Origin: Nocardia mexicana NBRC 108244
GTDB taxonomy: Bacteria; Actinomycetota; Actinomycetes; Mycobacteriales; Mycobacteriaceae
Assembly: GCF_001613165.1 (NCBI RefSeq)
Contig: NZ_BDBV01000036.1
Coordinates: 1-64,000 of the forward strand
Reading direction: 5' to 3'
Length of the DNA: 64,000 bases
Below the pieces are notes generated by a model that saw only the letters and a program-made list of their open reading frames with translations, was not told the DNA's origin and ran no database searches. Positions 17,541 to 25,953 of the stretch are shown in pieces (positions within the stretch are counted from its first letter, which is position 1; each line of letters begins with the position of its first letter). Both the position numbers and the translations under genes were made by a program.

Positions 17541-17829
17541 GGATTTCCCTTCATCGGACTCGCCCACTCCACGAAGCGGGTCGGCTTGCCGGCGAGATAC
17601 CTCGTCGGCCACGAACATTAAACCCCGAATCACACCCGTAATAAGTCGGCCGCCGCATAGTTGTTTCGCATGACCGACGCCGCATTACACCTCGGTCGCA
17701 GTCGAATGTAACTTTCGATGAATATGACCACCCGGCCGTGACCACCGCCGGTAACGTCCTGATCCGGACGGCCGGAGGTGTATTACGAAAAATGCACACG
17801 ACCATGGCCGGTAATATAGGAGAGTCGGG

Positions 17830-19293
17830 ATGACGGCTAAGAGCAGCCGAGTTCTGTGGGCATTGCTTGCCACATCCATACCCATGTTCATGGTGGCGCT
17901 GGACAACCTGGTCGTCACCAATGCGCTCGCGGAGATGGCCGATGACTTCGGTGCGCGGCAGTCGACGCTGCAGTGGATTGTCAACGGCTATCTGCTGTCG
18001 TTCGCGGGCCTGCTGCTCGGAGGCGCGGCGCTCGGTGATCGCTTCGGCCGGCGACGAGTATTCGCCGGCGGCATCCTGCTGTTCACCGTGTCGTCCGCGG
18101 TCTGCGCGATGGCGGAGTCGGTCGGGATGTTGCTGGCCGCACGTGCGGTGCAAGGCATCGGCGGCGCGATCATCCTGCCCGTCTCGCTCACTCTCGCCGT
18201 CGCCGCGGTGTCCGAGAAGCAACGCAACATGGCCATCGGAGTGTGGGGTGGCGTCAACGGCCTCGGCATCGCACTCGGACCACTTGCCGGTGGCGCCGTC
18301 GCCGAATATCTGAGTTGGCACTGGATCTTCTGGATCAATGTGCCGGTCGGTCTGCTCGCGCTGCCGATGGTGGTGTACGCGATCGCGGAGAGCCGCGGTG
18401 CGGAGCGAAATATCGACGGAGTCGGCGTCGTCCTCGTCACCGGATCGGTGGTGTCGGCCGTTTGGGGAATCGTCGCGGCCGCCGACCACGGCTGGGGCGG
18501 GCCTCGCACCGTCGCCGGGATCGCGGTAGCGATAGTCCTGTTCATCATATTCTTGCGCTATGAACGGCACGTCGCAGAACCGCTGGTTCCGCTCCGGATG
18601 TATCGCATTCGCGATTTCATGTTGAGCAACGCCGCGTCATTGGCAATGCACTTCGGCGTATTCGGTTCGGTATTTTTCCTCATGCAGTTCTTACAGGGCC
18701 CGATGGGATTCGGACCACTCGAGGCCGGATTGAGCACCTTGCCCTGGACCGCCGCGCCCGTTCTGGTCGTGCCATTGGCAAGCTTGCTGATCGAACGCGT
18801 CGGGGGCGGCGCACTCCAGGCGTGTGGGTACGGCCTGCAATCCGTTGCGCTCGGATGGCTTGCGCTGACGATCGGACCGGACATGTCATACGGCGTCATG
18901 GTGGTTCCGATGGCCCTCGCGGGGATCGGGATGGGGCTGGCGTTCGCGGCGATACCGGCTACGGTGCTCGCGTCCGTGGCCGACTCCGAGCACAACAAGG
19001 CGTCCGGAGTGAACAGCACTATTCGGGAATTCGGCGGCGCTCTCGGTATCGCGGTAGCAACCCCGGTATTCACGCACGGATTCGACCGATCTGCGGACGG
19101 TTCCTCGATCGGTGATCAAGCAACGGCCTTCAGCGTGGGGACGCAGCACGCGCTGTGGCTCGGTGCGGTAATCGTCGCCGTCGCCGTGCCTGTCGCGCTG
19201 CTGATTCGCAGGCCGTCCGGCACCGCCTCGGGAAGTCCCGACGCGGAGGTGGCACCGGCTCGGCACAACCCGCTGCCGGCGGCCGCCGACTGA
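17830..19293 (+). CDS. DHA2 family MFS drug/metabolite exporter (14 TM)
   Basis: 487 residues. The EmrB/QacA signature is complete: motif D1 (MFMVALDNLVVTNALAEM), motif A GDRFGRRRVF after helix 2, motif B RAVQGIGGAIILP, and the antiporter motif C GIALGPLAGGAVAE in helix 5. Fourteen helices place it in DHA2. These proton-driven pumps export hydrophobic compounds and often confer self-resistance in biosynthetic clusters. The start ATG 17830 has AGGAGAG upstream. A lipoprotein gene follows after 26 bp and is probably co-transcribed. A promoter is expected in 17541-17829, divergent to the SnoaL-like gene. Confidence 0.92.
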   Translation: MTAKSSRVLWALLATSIPMFMVALDNLVVTNALAEMADDFGARQSTLQWIVNGYLLSFAGLLLGGAALGDRFGRRRVFAGGILLFTVSSAVCAMAESVGMLLAARAVQGIGGAIILPVSLTLAVAAVSEKQRNMAIGVWGGVNGLGIALGPLAGGAVAEYLSWHWIFWINVPVGLLALPMVVYAIAESRGAERNIDGVGVVLVTGSVVSAVWGIVAAADHGWGGPRTVAGIAVAIVLFIIFLRYERHVAEPLVPLRMYRIRDFMLSNAASLAMHFGVFGSVFFLMQFLQGPMGFGPLEAGLSTLPWTAAPVLVVPLASLLIERVGGGALQACGYGLQSVALGWLALTIGPDMSYGVMVVPMALAGIGMGLAFAAIPATVLASVADSEHNKASGVNSTIREFGGALGIAVATPVFTHGFDRSADGSSIGDQATAFSVGTQHALWLGAVIVAVAVPVALLIRRPSGTASGSPDAEVAPARHNPLPAAAD

Positions 19294-19319
19294 ACAGACC
19301 AGCGAAAGGCTGACCAGAC

Positions 19320-20351
19320 ATGGCATGTATATCGCGCAGAGCGGCTCTCGCGGGCGCGACCTCATTGGCGGCGATGCTCCTCACGGCCTGCCAGGAGGCG
19401 CCCGGACCCGGCCCATCCGCCGACATCGCCGGTTCGTCGATCCGATCCGGCGGCGGTCCCGAGCTGATCACCGCGTCGTCGCCCGGCCTCTTTCCCGAGG
19501 GCGCGGCGTGGGACCCGCATCGCCGCGGCTTTCTGATCGGCTCGACCACGCGGGGCAACGTGTCGGTGGTCGGCCTGGACGGCAGCGTTTCCGAACTCGT
19601 CCCCAGCCTCGGCGCGGTGTCGACGTTGGGAATCGAGGTCGACCCGATTCGCAATCGCATCTATATCGCCTACAGCGATTACGAACTGCGGAAGGTATTC
19701 CCCACCGATCAGCCTCCGGTGTCCGGTGTGGCCGTTGTCGACCTGATAACGGGTGGAGTGGAACGGAAGATCGACACGGCGCTCGGGCGAGCCGACACGT
19801 TCGCGAACGACCTGGCCGTCGACACGGTCACCGGTTCGGTCTATCTGATCGATTGCGTCTACGACACCGTTCAAGTGATCGACCCGGCCGGAAGCGTCCG
19901 GCCACTGGTCAGTGATCCGAGGTTCCGCAGTCCGAGCGTCGGCCTGAACGGCATCGTCTGGCATCCCGATGGCTACCTGGTCACCGGGCGATACGACACC
20001 GGCGCACTGTTTCGAATCTCCCTGCAGGGTGCGGCGCAGGTCACCGAGGTCGCCACCGAGACGACGCTGCGCGGAATCGAGGGTTTCACGCTGCGCCCGG
20101 ACGGAACCCTGCTGATGGCGCAGAACAGATTGGGCGTCACCGCCGGCGTGGATGCGGTCACCGGGCTCCGCAGCGAGGACGATTGGCGCACCGCGCGTGT
20201 GGTCGACCGGACCGACCCCTGGCCCGTCAGCGCGCCGACGTCGGTGGCGTTCGGTCCCTTCGGCGCCTATGCGCTGAGCGGACAGGTGGACCTCGCGATG
20301 GCCGGCCGGATGGACGCCACGGCCATCTGGCTGCGTCACGTACCGTTCTGA
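19320..20351 (+). CDS. SMP-30/gluconolactonase-like lipoprotein
   Basis: 343 residues. The N-terminus is a lipoprotein signal: basic start, hydrophobic core, lipobox LTAC with Cys24. The rest is a six-bladed beta-propeller-like sequence with the acid and amide positions used for metal in SMP-30 lactonases: FPEGAAWDP (Glu60), FANDLAVD (Asn163/Asp164) and GLNGIVWHPDG (Asn210). It would sit on the outer face of the cell membrane. Encoded 26 bp after the MFS exporter, it may act on the exported compound, for instance opening a lactone. That function is inferred only from family and position. Confidence 0.8.
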   Translation: MACISRRAALAGATSLAAMLLTACQEAPGPGPSADIAGSSIRSGGGPELITASSPGLFPEGAAWDPHRRGFLIGSTTRGNVSVVGLDGSVSELVPSLGAVSTLGIEVDPIRNRIYIAYSDYELRKVFPTDQPPVSGVAVVDLITGGVERKIDTALGRADTFANDLAVDTVTGSVYLIDCVYDTVQVIDPAGSVRPLVSDPRFRSPSVGLNGIVWHPDGYLVTGRYDTGALFRISLQGAAQVTEVATETTLRGIEGFTLRPDGTLLMAQNRLGVTAGVDAVTGLRSEDDWRTARVVDRTDPWPVSAPTSVAFGPFGAYALSGQVDLAMAGRMDATAIWLRHVPF

Positions 20352-20375
20352 CCCCGGCTACCCTGCCGTGACGAA

Positions 20376-20407
20376 GGACCGCGAGGCGCCGTCGCACCTC
20401 GCGGTCC
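20376..20407. terminator. Bidirectional terminator between lipoprotein and acyl-CoA dehydrogenase genes
   Basis: GGACCGCGAGG (20376-20386) and CCTCGCGGTCC (20397-20407) form a perfect 11-bp stem with a 10-nt loop between two converging genes. Confidence 0.75.
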
Positions 20408-20443
20408 CATTTCGGGCTCGTATCTCCGTCAGCCGGGCAACCG

Positions 20444-21601
20444 TCATCCTCGTCGCGATGCGCGCTTGACGTAGCGTCCGTAGAGCAGTTCACGCAGCAC
20501 GTCGTCGCCGCCCTCGACGATCGCGATGTGCCGCATGTCCCGCAGGCACCGCTGGATGTCGTGGCCCGCGGTGTAGCCCAGACCGCCGAACGCCTCCGAC
20601 GCCCGACTCGCGACCCGCCAGCCGACCTGACCACAATGCATCTTGGCCACAATCGCCGACTTCAGCACGCCGTCGGCATAGAACACCGCCGCCCGATCGG
20701 ATCGCTGGTAGATGTCGTCGTATTCGGCCGCGGCGCACCGGCACTGGGCCTTCATCGTTTCGAGTTCCATCTCGAGCTGACCCATGCGGGCGCCGAAGAC
20801 GGCGTTGCGGTTCAGCGGTTGCCCACCGAGCCGCTTGCTCGCCGCGTAGTCCATGCTCAGATCCCGAATCCGCCGGGTCAGACCGATCGCGATCGAGGCC
20901 ATCAGGATCCGGCTCGCGTCGAGCCCGACCTCCAGGATCCGAATACCGTTGCCCGACAACCGATTTGCTGCCGGGACGACGCAATCGGTGAAAGTTGCCG
21001 GGTACGTGGCAGTACCGTGCAGGCCCGACATCGGCCACCGTTGGCCGACAACAAATCCCGGACTGTCCGACGGGACCAGGATCAGGGCGAAATCTCGGGG
21101 GTTGTCGACGTCGCGGGCCAGCACGAGGCAGAACCGCGCGAACGCCAAGTTGGTCGAGAACTGCTTATCGCCGTTGATGTGCAGCACATCGCCGTCGCGG
21201 CGGAACGTGGTCTGCGTACGGGCCAGCTCGCTGCCCGCCTCGGCCTCGCTGCCGAGTGCCGCCGCGAAGGATCCATGGGTGGCCATCTCCGCCAAGTAGC
21301 GGCGCGCCAACTCCTCGGGACCGTAGAGCTCGAGCATTCGTGACGCGAGGATCGGCAGAAACGCGGCGAACGCGAATCCGGCGTCGTGGTAGGAGAGTTC
21401 GGAGACGACGTTCACCGACTCGCACAGTCCGACACCCCGTCCGCCGTATTCGGCGGGCACCCACCAGTCGGCGAGGTCGGCCGATCGGAACTGCTCCCAC
21501 AGTGGGTGCCGGTCGTCGTAGACGGTTTCGACATCCGGCGCCGGTGCGGCGGCGAGCACGGTCCGCCCGAAATGGCGGGCCTGCTCGACAATGTCGCCCA
21601 C
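20444..21601 (-). CDS. Acyl-CoA dehydrogenase family protein
   Basis: 385 residues, normal for this FAD enzyme family, which normally introduces a 2,3-double bond into acyl thioesters. Visible are WWVPAEYGGRGVGL near the N-terminus, the flavin-binding ALGSEAEAGSEL region (usually T.E...GSD), the FSTNLAFARFCLVLA strand and the C-terminal EAFGGLGYTAGHDIQRCLRD with IVEGGDDVLREL, where the Glu of IVEG is at the usual catalytic-base position. It starts 4 bp after the ACP gene and ends the AfsA-HAD-KR-KASIII-ACP transcript. It might desaturate an ACP-bound chain or oxidise the butenolide. Confidence 0.9.
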   Translation of the reverse strand: MGDIVEQARHFGRTVLAAAPAPDVETVYDDRHPLWEQFRSADLADWWVPAEYGGRGVGLCESVNVVSELSYHDAGFAFAAFLPILASRMLELYGPEELARRYLAEMATHGSFAAALGSEAEAGSELARTQTTFRRDGDVLHINGDKQFSTNLAFARFCLVLARDVDNPRDFALILVPSDSPGFVVGQRWPMSGLHGTATYPATFTDCVVPAANRLSGNGIRILEVGLDASRILMASIAIGLTRRIRDLSMDYAASKRLGGQPLNRNAVFGARMGQLEMELETMKAQCRCAAAEYDDIYQRSDRAAVFYADGVLKSAIVAKMHCGQVGWRVASRASEAFGGLGYTAGHDIQRCLRDMRHIAIVEGGDDVLRELLYGRYVKRASRRG

Positions 21602-21605
21602 CGCG

Positions 21606-21902
21606 TCAACGACTTCCGACTCGGGACGGCTGCGGGGTGTCGCGCGACGATGCCAGCAGGTCGTTGAGCAGGTTCACGACATCGCCGATGGTGTCGACCT
21701 CGTGCAGGCGCTCGTCGGTGACCTGCACGTGATATCTCTTCTCGAGATACACCAGGAAGTCCATCAGGTTCAGCGAGTCCATCTCGAGGTCGTCTTCCAG
21801 CGACGACGTCGCGGAAATATCGACATTCTCGAGTTCCAGGTCCAGACGATCGGCGATGCTCCGCAGGCCCTCGGCGATCTCGGTTGTAGTTATCGCGTTC
21901 AT
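21606..21902 (-). CDS. Acyl carrier protein (first of two)
   Basis: 98 residues from ATG 21902, with GGAG upstream; ATG 21917 is a less likely alternative. The phosphopantetheine site is EMDSLNLMDF with Ser43, preceded by the acidic SLEDDLE. An unusually long tail ends in SRDTPQPSRVGSR. It carries intermediates for KASIII, KS/CLF, KR and dehydratase. It lies between KASIII (31 bp upstream) and the acyl-CoA dehydrogenase (4 bp downstream) in one transcript, which suggests it loads the starter or serves the dehydrogenase. Confidence 0.93.
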   Translation of the reverse strand: MNAITTTEIAEGLRSIADRLDLELENVDISATSSLEDDLEMDSLNLMDFLVYLEKRYHVQVTDERLHEVDTIGDVVNLLNDLLASSRDTPQPSRVGSR

Positions 21903-21933
21903 TCGACTTCGCTCCACTCGATTCGTTTCGTTG

Positions 21934-22962
21934 TCACGATGAGATTCCGTCGGGCCAGCGCAGTACCGTCGCCCCCCAGCTGGCCCCCGCGCCGAAAGCG
22001 GTCAGCAACACGGTTTCCTTGCCGACCAGGACGCCGTTGTCGTGCGCTCTGCTCAACGCGATCGGAATCGACGCTGCCGCAGTGTTTCCGATGTCGGCGA
22101 GGTCGACCAGTGACCGCTCCGCGGGCACGTCGAGCTCGCGGGCGACCTCCTTCAGAATTCGCGCATTCGCCTGGTGTGCGACGAGCAGATCGACATCGTC
22201 CGCGGTCAGTGCCTCGTCCGCCAGCACCGCGCGGCAGCACTCGGTCATCCGCGCGACGGCCCACCGGTACGTGGCTCGACCGTTCATCCGCAGATACGGG
22301 TCGTGGGGGTCGTTCGTCGGCTCGTGCGGGGTCCGGCTGCCGCCGGACTCGACGTAGGCGAGATCCCACAGCCGCCCGTCCGACCCGAGCCGTACCCGAC
22401 CGATGCTGCCCAGCTCGCCCGGATCGCCGCGGCGGATCACCATCGCCGCGGCGCCGTCGCCGAATATCGGTGCGGTGCCACGATCCCGGGGAAAGATGAT
22501 CGAGGAGTACTTCTCGGCCCCGATCAGGAGCACGGCGTTGGCGTCCCCGGTCGCGATCAGCCCCGAGGCGACGCTCATGCCGGCGAGAAATCCGGTGCAG
22601 GCGGAGTTCAGATCGAACGTGGCGGCTCCCGACAGGCCCAGATCCGAGGCCACGATCGGTGCGGTCGCCGGGCATTTCATGTCGGGGGTGGTCGTGGCGA
22701 CGATGACCGTGTCGACCTCGGTGGCGGCGGTGGCCCGGTCCAAAGCGGCGCGCCCGGCTCGCGTCGCGAGCACCGAGGTCGGCTCGTCGGCACCGGCACG
22801 CGACCGCGCACGGATGCCGGTCCGGGTGCTGATCCACTCGTCGCTGGTGTCTATCCGCTGTGCGAGTTCATCATTGGTCTCCCGCGCATCGGGCAGGTGG
22901 TGGCCGATGGCGTCGATCACCCCGGAAAAGGTCCTCGGGTCCTGAATTGCATTGTGTGTCAT
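21934..22962 (-). CDS. Beta-ketoacyl-ACP synthase III (FabH-like)
   Basis: 342 residues from ATG 22962, chosen because AAAGGAAA lies 7 nt upstream. All catalytic residues are present: Cys122 in NSACTGF, His263 in AHQANARI and Asn293 in GNTAAAS. The C-terminal GAGASWGATVLRW is the normal family ending. KASIII condenses an acyl-CoA starter with malonyl-ACP. Here it sits in the AfsA operon, 11 bp after the ketoreductase, so it is dedicated to this pathway and probably sets the starter unit. Starter preference cannot be read from sequence alone. Confidence 0.93.
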   Translation of the reverse strand: MTHNAIQDPRTFSGVIDAIGHHLPDARETNDELAQRIDTSDEWISTRTGIRARSRAGADEPTSVLATRAGRAALDRATAATEVDTVIVATTTPDMKCPATAPIVASDLGLSGAATFDLNSACTGFLAGMSVASGLIATGDANAVLLIGAEKYSSIIFPRDRGTAPIFGDGAAAMVIRRGDPGELGSIGRVRLGSDGRLWDLAYVESGGSRTPHEPTNDPHDPYLRMNGRATYRWAVARMTECCRAVLADEALTADDVDLLVAHQANARILKEVARELDVPAERSLVDLADIGNTAAASIPIALSRAHDNGVLVGKETVLLTAFGAGASWGATVLRWPDGISS

Positions 22963-22973
22963 CTGATTTCCTT

Positions 22974-23681
22974 TCAACGCGGTGCGGTTCCGCCGCCGCC
23001 GTCGACCGGAAGCACCGCCGCCGTGACGAAGCTGGCGTCGTCGCTGGCGAGAAACCTGGCGGCCGCGGCGACTTCGTCGGGGGTGCCGGCGCGATTCAGC
23101 GAGGCCTTGCCGATGATGTGGGCACGTCGCTGCCCGGCGAGATCGGCGGTCATGTCGGTCTCGATCAAGCCCGGTGCGACGATATTCGCGGTGATCTTGC
23201 GCGAGCCGTACTCATGGGCCACCGACCGCGCGAATCCGATCAGGCCGGCCTTCGACGCCGCGTAATTGGTCTGGCCCGGGGCGCCGGTTTGACCGACCGT
23301 CGATGAGACGTAGACCAGTCGTCCCCAGCCGGCGCCGAGCATGTCCGGCAGGACGGCCTTGGTCATCCGTACCGCGCCGAGCAGATTGACGTCGACCACG
23401 CCGAGGAACTCGTCCTCGGACATGCGCAACAGGAGTTTGTCGTTGACCGTGCCCGCGTTGGAGATCATGACCTGGATGGCGCCCTGCTGCGCGCGGACCT
23501 CGTCGACCGCGTCGGCCACCGATTCGGTGCTCGAGACATCGCATCGGACCGCGAACAGGTCCGGCGGCGGTTCGCCCGACCGGTAGGTGATCGCGACCTT
23601 GTCGCCGTCGGCGGCCAGCGCCCTGGCGATCGCGAGACCGATCCCTCGGTTACCCCCGGTGACGAGTACCGACCGCGTCAT
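22974..23681 (-). CDS. FabG-type 3-oxoacyl-ACP reductase (SDR)
   Basis: 235 residues. A short-chain dehydrogenase with the NADP(H)-binding TGGNRGIG (8-15), NAG (75-77) and the catalytic set Asn99, Ser127, Tyr140, Lys144 (NYAASKAG). The AHIIGKASLNRAGTPDEVA..ARFLASDDASFVTAAVLPVDGG ending is typical FabG. It reduces 3-oxoacyl-ACP to 3-hydroxyacyl-ACP. Its ATG overlaps the HAD gene stop by 4 bp. In gamma-butyrolactone pathways a reductase also reduces the butenolide, so two roles are possible here: chain reduction for the polyketide or ring reduction after AfsA. Confidence 0.93.
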   Translation of the reverse strand: MTRSVLVTGGNRGIGLAIARALAADGDKVAITYRSGEPPPDLFAVRCDVSSTESVADAVDEVRAQQGAIQVMISNAGTVNDKLLLRMSEDEFLGVVDVNLLGAVRMTKAVLPDMLGAGWGRLVYVSSTVGQTGAPGQTNYAASKAGLIGFARSVAHEYGSRKITANIVAPGLIETDMTADLAGQRRAHIIGKASLNRAGTPDEVAAAARFLASDDASFVTAAVLPVDGGGGTAPR

Positions 23682-24346
23682 GACACTGCTCCGTTCGAGA
23701 TCGGCGACTGCAGCATGGGCTCGATCTCGGCCAGCGCCTGGTGCGCGTCGCCGAACACGACGGCCCGCCAGCCCGCCGCTTCGGCGCCCGCGCAGTTGTC
23801 CTCGATATCGTCGACGAGCAGGCACTGCTGTGGCGGAACGCCGGCGCGTTCGGCGGCGAGGTCGAACATCTGCCGCTGCGGTTTGCGGTGACCGACCCGG
23901 AAGGACAGGAGGACATCGTCGAAGAGTTCGGCGACGTCGACCATCCGCCGCCAATGCGTGTCCCAGGTCGGCACCATGTTGGAGACGAGCCCGACGAAAA
24001 CCCCCGATGCCCGCAGCGTTCTCAGGGCGGCCACCCATTCGTGGTTCGTCTCGCGACCGTCGAACCAGGCGTCGGCGAGGGTGGAAAGGCCCAGGCGCAC
24101 GTTGTGGTCCGCGGCGAGGACTTCGTCGACCTGAGCCAGCCACACGTCCTCGGCGACCAGCGGCGTGTCGAGCGGCTCCATGATGTCCTCGGTGCCGTAC
24201 CGAGCGGTGACCTTGCCGACCGCTGCCATCAGCACCGCCACGTCGATGCCCCTCGCGGCGCAGAACGTGCCCATGGTGTGGCTGATCGGCGGGGTGAGCA
24301 CACCCCCGAAATCTGTCCACACTGCCGCAATCTTGTTGCGTCCCAT
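23678..24346 (-). CDS. HAD-superfamily phosphatase (IA type)
   Basis: 222 residues. Motif I is WTDFGGVLT with nucleophile Asp12; the second position of the usual DxD is Gly, as in the DFGGV/DLGNV subgroup. Motif II is VSN (121-123), motif III Lys155 in RKPQRQMF, motif IV VDDIEDN (Asp179/180). An alpha-helical cap lies between about residues 20 and 95. Its ATG shares one base with the stop of AfsA, and its stop overlaps the ketoreductase. AfsA products carry a phosphate from dihydroxyacetone phosphate, so removing that phosphate is the most natural role. This is inference from coupling. Confidence 0.88.
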   Translation of the reverse strand: MGRNKIAAVWTDFGGVLTPPISHTMGTFCAARGIDVAVLMAAVGKVTARYGTEDIMEPLDTPLVAEDVWLAQVDEVLAADHNVRLGLSTLADAWFDGRETNHEWVAALRTLRASGVFVGLVSNMVPTWDTHWRRMVDVAELFDDVLLSFRVGHRKPQRQMFDLAAERAGVPPQQCLLVDDIEDNCAGAEAAGWRAVVFGDAHQALAEIEPMLQSPISNGAVS

Positions 24347-25347
24347 CACAATTCTCCTGTCAGTGCAACGAACTCGAGCGATACCTCCGCGACCGTCGAA
24401 TCGCCCTGCAGGAATGTCACCTGCAGGCGTACGGCGCCCGGACCGGTGGCGTCGCGAACCACCGCCGCAGCGGTCAGCGGCTGGTCCAGTTCCGCGTAGC
24501 GTTCGAAGGCGGCGGCGATGCCGACCGCCGCATGACCCTCGAGACCCTGTTCCGTGTCGTCGTCGAGAACGATCAGCGCCAGCTGGCGAGCCGCCTCGGT
24601 CAGGACCATCCCCGGCAGGTGGTCGTAGTCGTGGTCGAACAGCGCACGGTTGCCGAAGTCGGGGGCTACCGTCGCGGTGGCGCCGCTGCCCCGCCGATGC
24701 AGATCGGCCAGCACGACGTTGCGTCCGTCCCAGCGTCCGACCCGGTGCGGGGGGACCCGGTCTCCGCCGCGCGCTCCGACGTAGTCGGCGGTGCTCGGCG
24801 GCGGGGTGCCGCGATGGAAGTCGCGGAGCGTCTTGTTCTCGCTCCCGGACACGATCATCGCGTTGATCTCGTGGGTGCCGATGTGGATCCCGTCGAGGTG
24901 GAGCTGTTGTTCGGCGCTGGCCTTGCGAATCCGGCCGCGCCTGTTCGGCGTTCCGAACAGGGTGGTCTCGATGGCGAGTTCGCCGGGATTCGGGCCGATC
25001 AGCATGGCGTCCGGGTCGGACACGTCGAGCTTGAACGCGCTCACTGCCATCGCCGACTCGAGTGGCAGCCCCAGCAACAGGTGCGAGCTGAGGATCGCCG
25101 CCTGGCGGGAACACTCGAGCAGCAGGAGTGGGTCGTACCGGGGCCGACGCATCGTGCTGTCGCTGTAGTAGCGGTGCGCCACCGGCAGTTGCGCACCGAC
25201 CACGCACCGCCGCTCATCGAGTTCGGCGACGTCGACCGCGAAGACCTCCGCGATGGACGATCGGTGCACCAGCGATCGATCGACCGTGCGTCGGAAACTC
25301 AACGGGCGCTGCCCGGTGACCGGCGCAATGTACTCACTAACAGCCAT
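24346..25347 (-). CDS. AfsA-type butenolide synthase (double hotdog)
   Basis: 333 residues from ATG 25347, with GGGAGA 8 nt upstream. AfsA-family enzymes join a beta-ketoacyl chain to the hydroxyl of dihydroxyacetone phosphate on the way to gamma-butyrolactones, butenolides and related furans. Both halves of the duplicated hotdog are visible: SLVHRSSIAEVFAVD and PLLLLECSRQAA in the first (Glu78), ALFDHDYDHLPGMVLTEAAR in the second (Glu251, Arg254). These Glu and Arg positions are the conserved ones in the A-factor synthase family. It leads a six-gene transcript AfsA-HAD-KR-KASIII-ACP-acyl-CoA dehydrogenase. Linkage to a full KS/CLF system is unusual. Confidence 0.93.
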   Translation of the reverse strand: MAVSEYIAPVTGQRPLSFRRTVDRSLVHRSSIAEVFAVDVAELDERRCVVGAQLPVAHRYYSDSTMRRPRYDPLLLLECSRQAAILSSHLLLGLPLESAMAVSAFKLDVSDPDAMLIGPNPGELAIETTLFGTPNRRGRIRKASAEQQLHLDGIHIGTHEINAMIVSGSENKTLRDFHRGTPPPSTADYVGARGGDRVPPHRVGRWDGRNVVLADLHRRGSGATATVAPDFGNRALFDHDYDHLPGMVLTEAARQLALIVLDDDTEQGLEGHAAVGIAAAFERYAELDQPLTAAAVVRDATGPGAVRLQVTFLQGDSTVAEVSLEFVALTGEL

Positions 25348-25653
25348 CGGCAATTTCTCCCAGGGGATCTGAATCAGGTCCGTTCGACGGCGAACGTCGA
25401 TGGACAAATTCTTACGGCACCGAGGTAGAGGCCGCATCGAATAAGGACCCCATTCGGCGGAAACTATTCGAAGGATCGCCCCGGTCGGATCGCCGGACGC
25501 AGTGCCACTACAACTTTGGATAGGCACCAGTTGATCTTCCGGTGCCAAATATTGCGTTGCGGCCCTGACACTAATTACCGTCGCTTTCGTATTCACACCG
25601 TCTGGCGAATCGAAAAGAATCGTCATCGCGGACACGGATGAGGGAGAATACTG
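25348..25653. promoter_or_regulatory. Divergent promoter region, AfsA operon / ACP-KS-CLF operon
   Basis: 306 bp between two divergent biosynthetic operons, AT-richer than its surroundings. CGTTCG-ACGG-CGAACG (25381-25396) is a perfect 6-bp inverted repeat close to the AfsA side, and GGCACC/GGTGCC (25523-25528, 25541-25546) is a second one. Either could be an operator. GAGGGAGAATACTG provides the Shine-Dalgarno of the ACP gene. No credible gene lies here. Confidence 0.55.
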
Positions 25654-25953
25654 GTGACTGTAAACCCCGCACAAGAAATGAGCAGCCTGCACATCGCCAT
25701 TCGCGAAATCGTCGCCGCGGAGTTGGAGATCGACCCCGGCGACCTCGACCCGACGGCCGACTTCGAGAACGAGTACGAGGCGGACTCGTTGACACTGCTC
25801 GCGGTGGTGACGCGGTTCGAACGTGAACTGTCGATCGTCATACCCTCCGACGAGACGGTGGAGATGACGAACCTGGAGCGGGTCTTCGAACTCGTCGCAC
25901 AGCACGGTCACACCGCCGCCACCTCGCCCGGCGGAACGGCGTCCGATGTCTGA
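25654..25953 (+). CDS. Acyl carrier protein (second)
   Basis: 99 residues from GTG 25654 with GAGGGAGAA upstream. The attachment site is YEADSLTLLAVV with Ser45, followed by the normal FERELSIVIPSDE helix III region. Its last 8 bp overlap the ketosynthase gene, so it is very probably the elongation carrier protein of the KS/CLF pair, while the other ACP is tied to KASIII. A Ser/Thr/Gly-rich tail follows the fold. Confidence 0.93.
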   Translation: MTVNPAQEMSSLHIAIREIVAAELEIDPGDLDPTADFENEYEADSLTLLAVVTRFERELSIVIPSDETVEMTNLERVFELVAQHGHTAATSPGGTASDV

